A stretch of DNA of 64,000 nucleotides from Allohahella sp002354735 (GTDB taxonomy: Bacteria; Pseudomonadota; Gammaproteobacteria; Pseudomonadales; Oleiphilaceae). A program made the translations under genes and the position numbers. The stretch is from assembly GCF_047946665.1 (NCBI RefSeq), contig NZ_CP172312.1:1178001-1242000 (forward strand). The letters are read 5' to 3'. Under the pieces are notes generated by a model. The model was not told the DNA's origin and made no database searches. It saw nothing but the letters and a program-made list of their open reading frames with translations. Shown piece by piece: positions 63,178 to 64,000 of this stretch; position 1 is the first letter of the stretch, and each line of letters opens with the position of its first letter.

Positions 63178-64000
63178 ATGACCAGTAAGACCCGCAGCCA
63201 GGACAAACCCTCCACAGAAAATCGCCGCCACTCATCATCGATAGTCGATGGCGTTTCGCGTGCCGCCAGTCGCGCCATGCTGCGACCGGTTGGCTTCAGC
63301 GATGAAGACTTCAGCAAGCCAGTCGTGGGCATTGCATCGACCTGGAGCATGGTGACGCCCTGTAACATGCATATCAACAAGCTCGCCGAGTACGCGGGCG
63401 AGGGTGCTGATCAGGCCGGCGGCAAGAGCGTCATCTTCAATACCATCACGATTTCCGATGGTATCTCGATGGGCACTGAAGGCATGAAATATAGCCTTGT
63501 ATCGCGCGAAGTTATTGCCGACTCGATCGAAACCGTCATTGCCTGCCAGGGCTACGACGGCCTCGTGACCATTGGTGGCTGCGACAAGAACATGCCGGGC
63601 TGCCTCATGGCCATGGCACGGCTCAACAGACCCTCCGTATTCGTCTACGGCGGCACTATCATGCCTGGCGTCCACAACGGCAAGAACATCGATGTCGTGT
63701 CAGTGTTCGAAGCGGTCGGCGCGTTCAGCTCAAACCGCATCGATGCACAAGAGCTGCATGAGATCGAGTCCAAAGCGATTCCGGGACCTGGCTCGTGTGG
63801 CGGCATGTATACCGCGAACTCCATGGCCTCAGCCATCGAAGCCATGGGCATGAGTCTGCCGAACAGCTCTGCCCAGGCGGCTATCTCCTCCGAGAAGACC
63901 GAAGACTGTCGCAAGGCTGGCGAAGCGGTTGTGCAGTTGATCAAGAAGCAGATCACGCCAAAAGACATCATGACCAAGAAAGCCTTCGAAAACGCAATCA
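63178..64000 (+). CDS. ilvD: Dihydroxy-acid dehydratase, 5' part (runs off the window)
   Basis: The frame is open from the ATG to the right edge, encoding at least 274 residues. IlvD converts dihydroxy acids to branched-chain keto acids using a [2Fe-2S] or [4Fe-4S] cluster. Family stretches are GIASTWSMVTPCNMHINKLA, SDGISMGTEGMKYSLVSREV, the cluster motif TIGGCDKNMPGC and PGPGSCGGMYTANSM. The first 20 residues are a polar extension. About half of the protein lies outside the window. Only a weak AGAAGACGAG precedes the ATG. Confidence 0.95.
   Translation, partial: MTSKTRSQDKPSTENRRHSSSIVDGVSRAASRAMLRPVGFSDEDFSKPVVGIASTWSMVTPCNMHINKLAEYAGEGADQAGGKSVIFNTITISDGISMGTEGMKYSLVSREVIADSIETVIACQGYDGLVTIGGCDKNMPGCLMAMARLNRPSVFVYGGTIMPGVHNGKNIDVVSVFEAVGAFSSNRIDAQELHEIESKAIPGPGSCGGMYTANSMASAIEAMGMSLPNSSAQAAISSEKTEDCRKAGEAVVQLIKKQITPKDIMTKKAFENAI

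Overview
The window is chromosomal DNA from a heterotrophic, probably marine gammaproteobacterium related to Pseudomonas, Marinobacter and the former Cellvibrionales. The evidence is gene order. One block is gyrA-serC-pheA-hisC-tyrA/aroA-cmk-rpsA-ihfB-lapA-lapB-pyrF, the Pseudomonas-type aromatic supraoperon. Another is argG / motY-like / pyrC-rnt / peroxiredoxin, and there are also a pepA / lptF-lptG divergence and a Pseudomonas-style arginine succinyltransferase operon with two AstA-type subunits. No tRNA, rRNA, CRISPR array, insertion sequence or phage gene was seen. The species cannot be named from the sequence alone.

Layout. 0-6 kb: pepA faces lptF-lptG, followed by a CrtI/CrtISO-like flavoprotein. 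5.8-12.3 kb: arginine catabolism operon astC-aruF-aruG-astD-astB without astE. 12.3-13.7 kb: wax ester synthase/DGAT on the other strand. 13.8-19.0 kb: an exported protein and a three-gene signalling operon (OmpR-type regulator, FecR/LysM protein, CHASE2 histidine kinase). 19.1-20.1 kb: bolA-yciO. 20.1-26.3 kb: a chemotaxis-derived but non-canonical signalling locus (CheY, pseudo-receiver-CheX, CheX, a short MCP-like protein and, divergently, a membrane-bound GAF/HPt/CheA-type kinase without a CheW domain). 26.3-30.7 kb: a low-density accessory island of small copper-type secreted and membrane proteins, among decayed remnants of an APC permease, a ZIP transporter and possibly a CDF transporter. 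30.7-36.2 kb: a hypothetical gene, sbcB and a pitrilysin-like lipoprotein protease. 36.4-38.4 kb: an alcohol-forming fatty acyl-CoA reductase. 38.5-43.4 kb: peroxiredoxin, rnt, pyrC, a MotY-like protein and argG. 43.5-46.8 kb: a large VolA-type lipase lipoprotein. 47-49.5 kb: class I fumarase and purU. 49.6-63.1 kb: the gyrA-to-pyrF block. The right edge cuts through ilvD.

How parts work together. The acyl-CoA reductase (fatty alcohol) and the WS/DGAT (ester formation) are the two dedicated steps of wax ester storage, although they lie about 23 kb apart. The most unusual single gene is pheA. Its chorismate mutase half looks intact, but the prephenate dehydratase half has lost about 60 residues and its catalytic signatures while staying in frame inside the aromatic supraoperon. 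The best candidate for an undescribed system is the 20.1-26.3 kb signalling locus, where two different CheX-like proteins end in the same SGELEFF tail.
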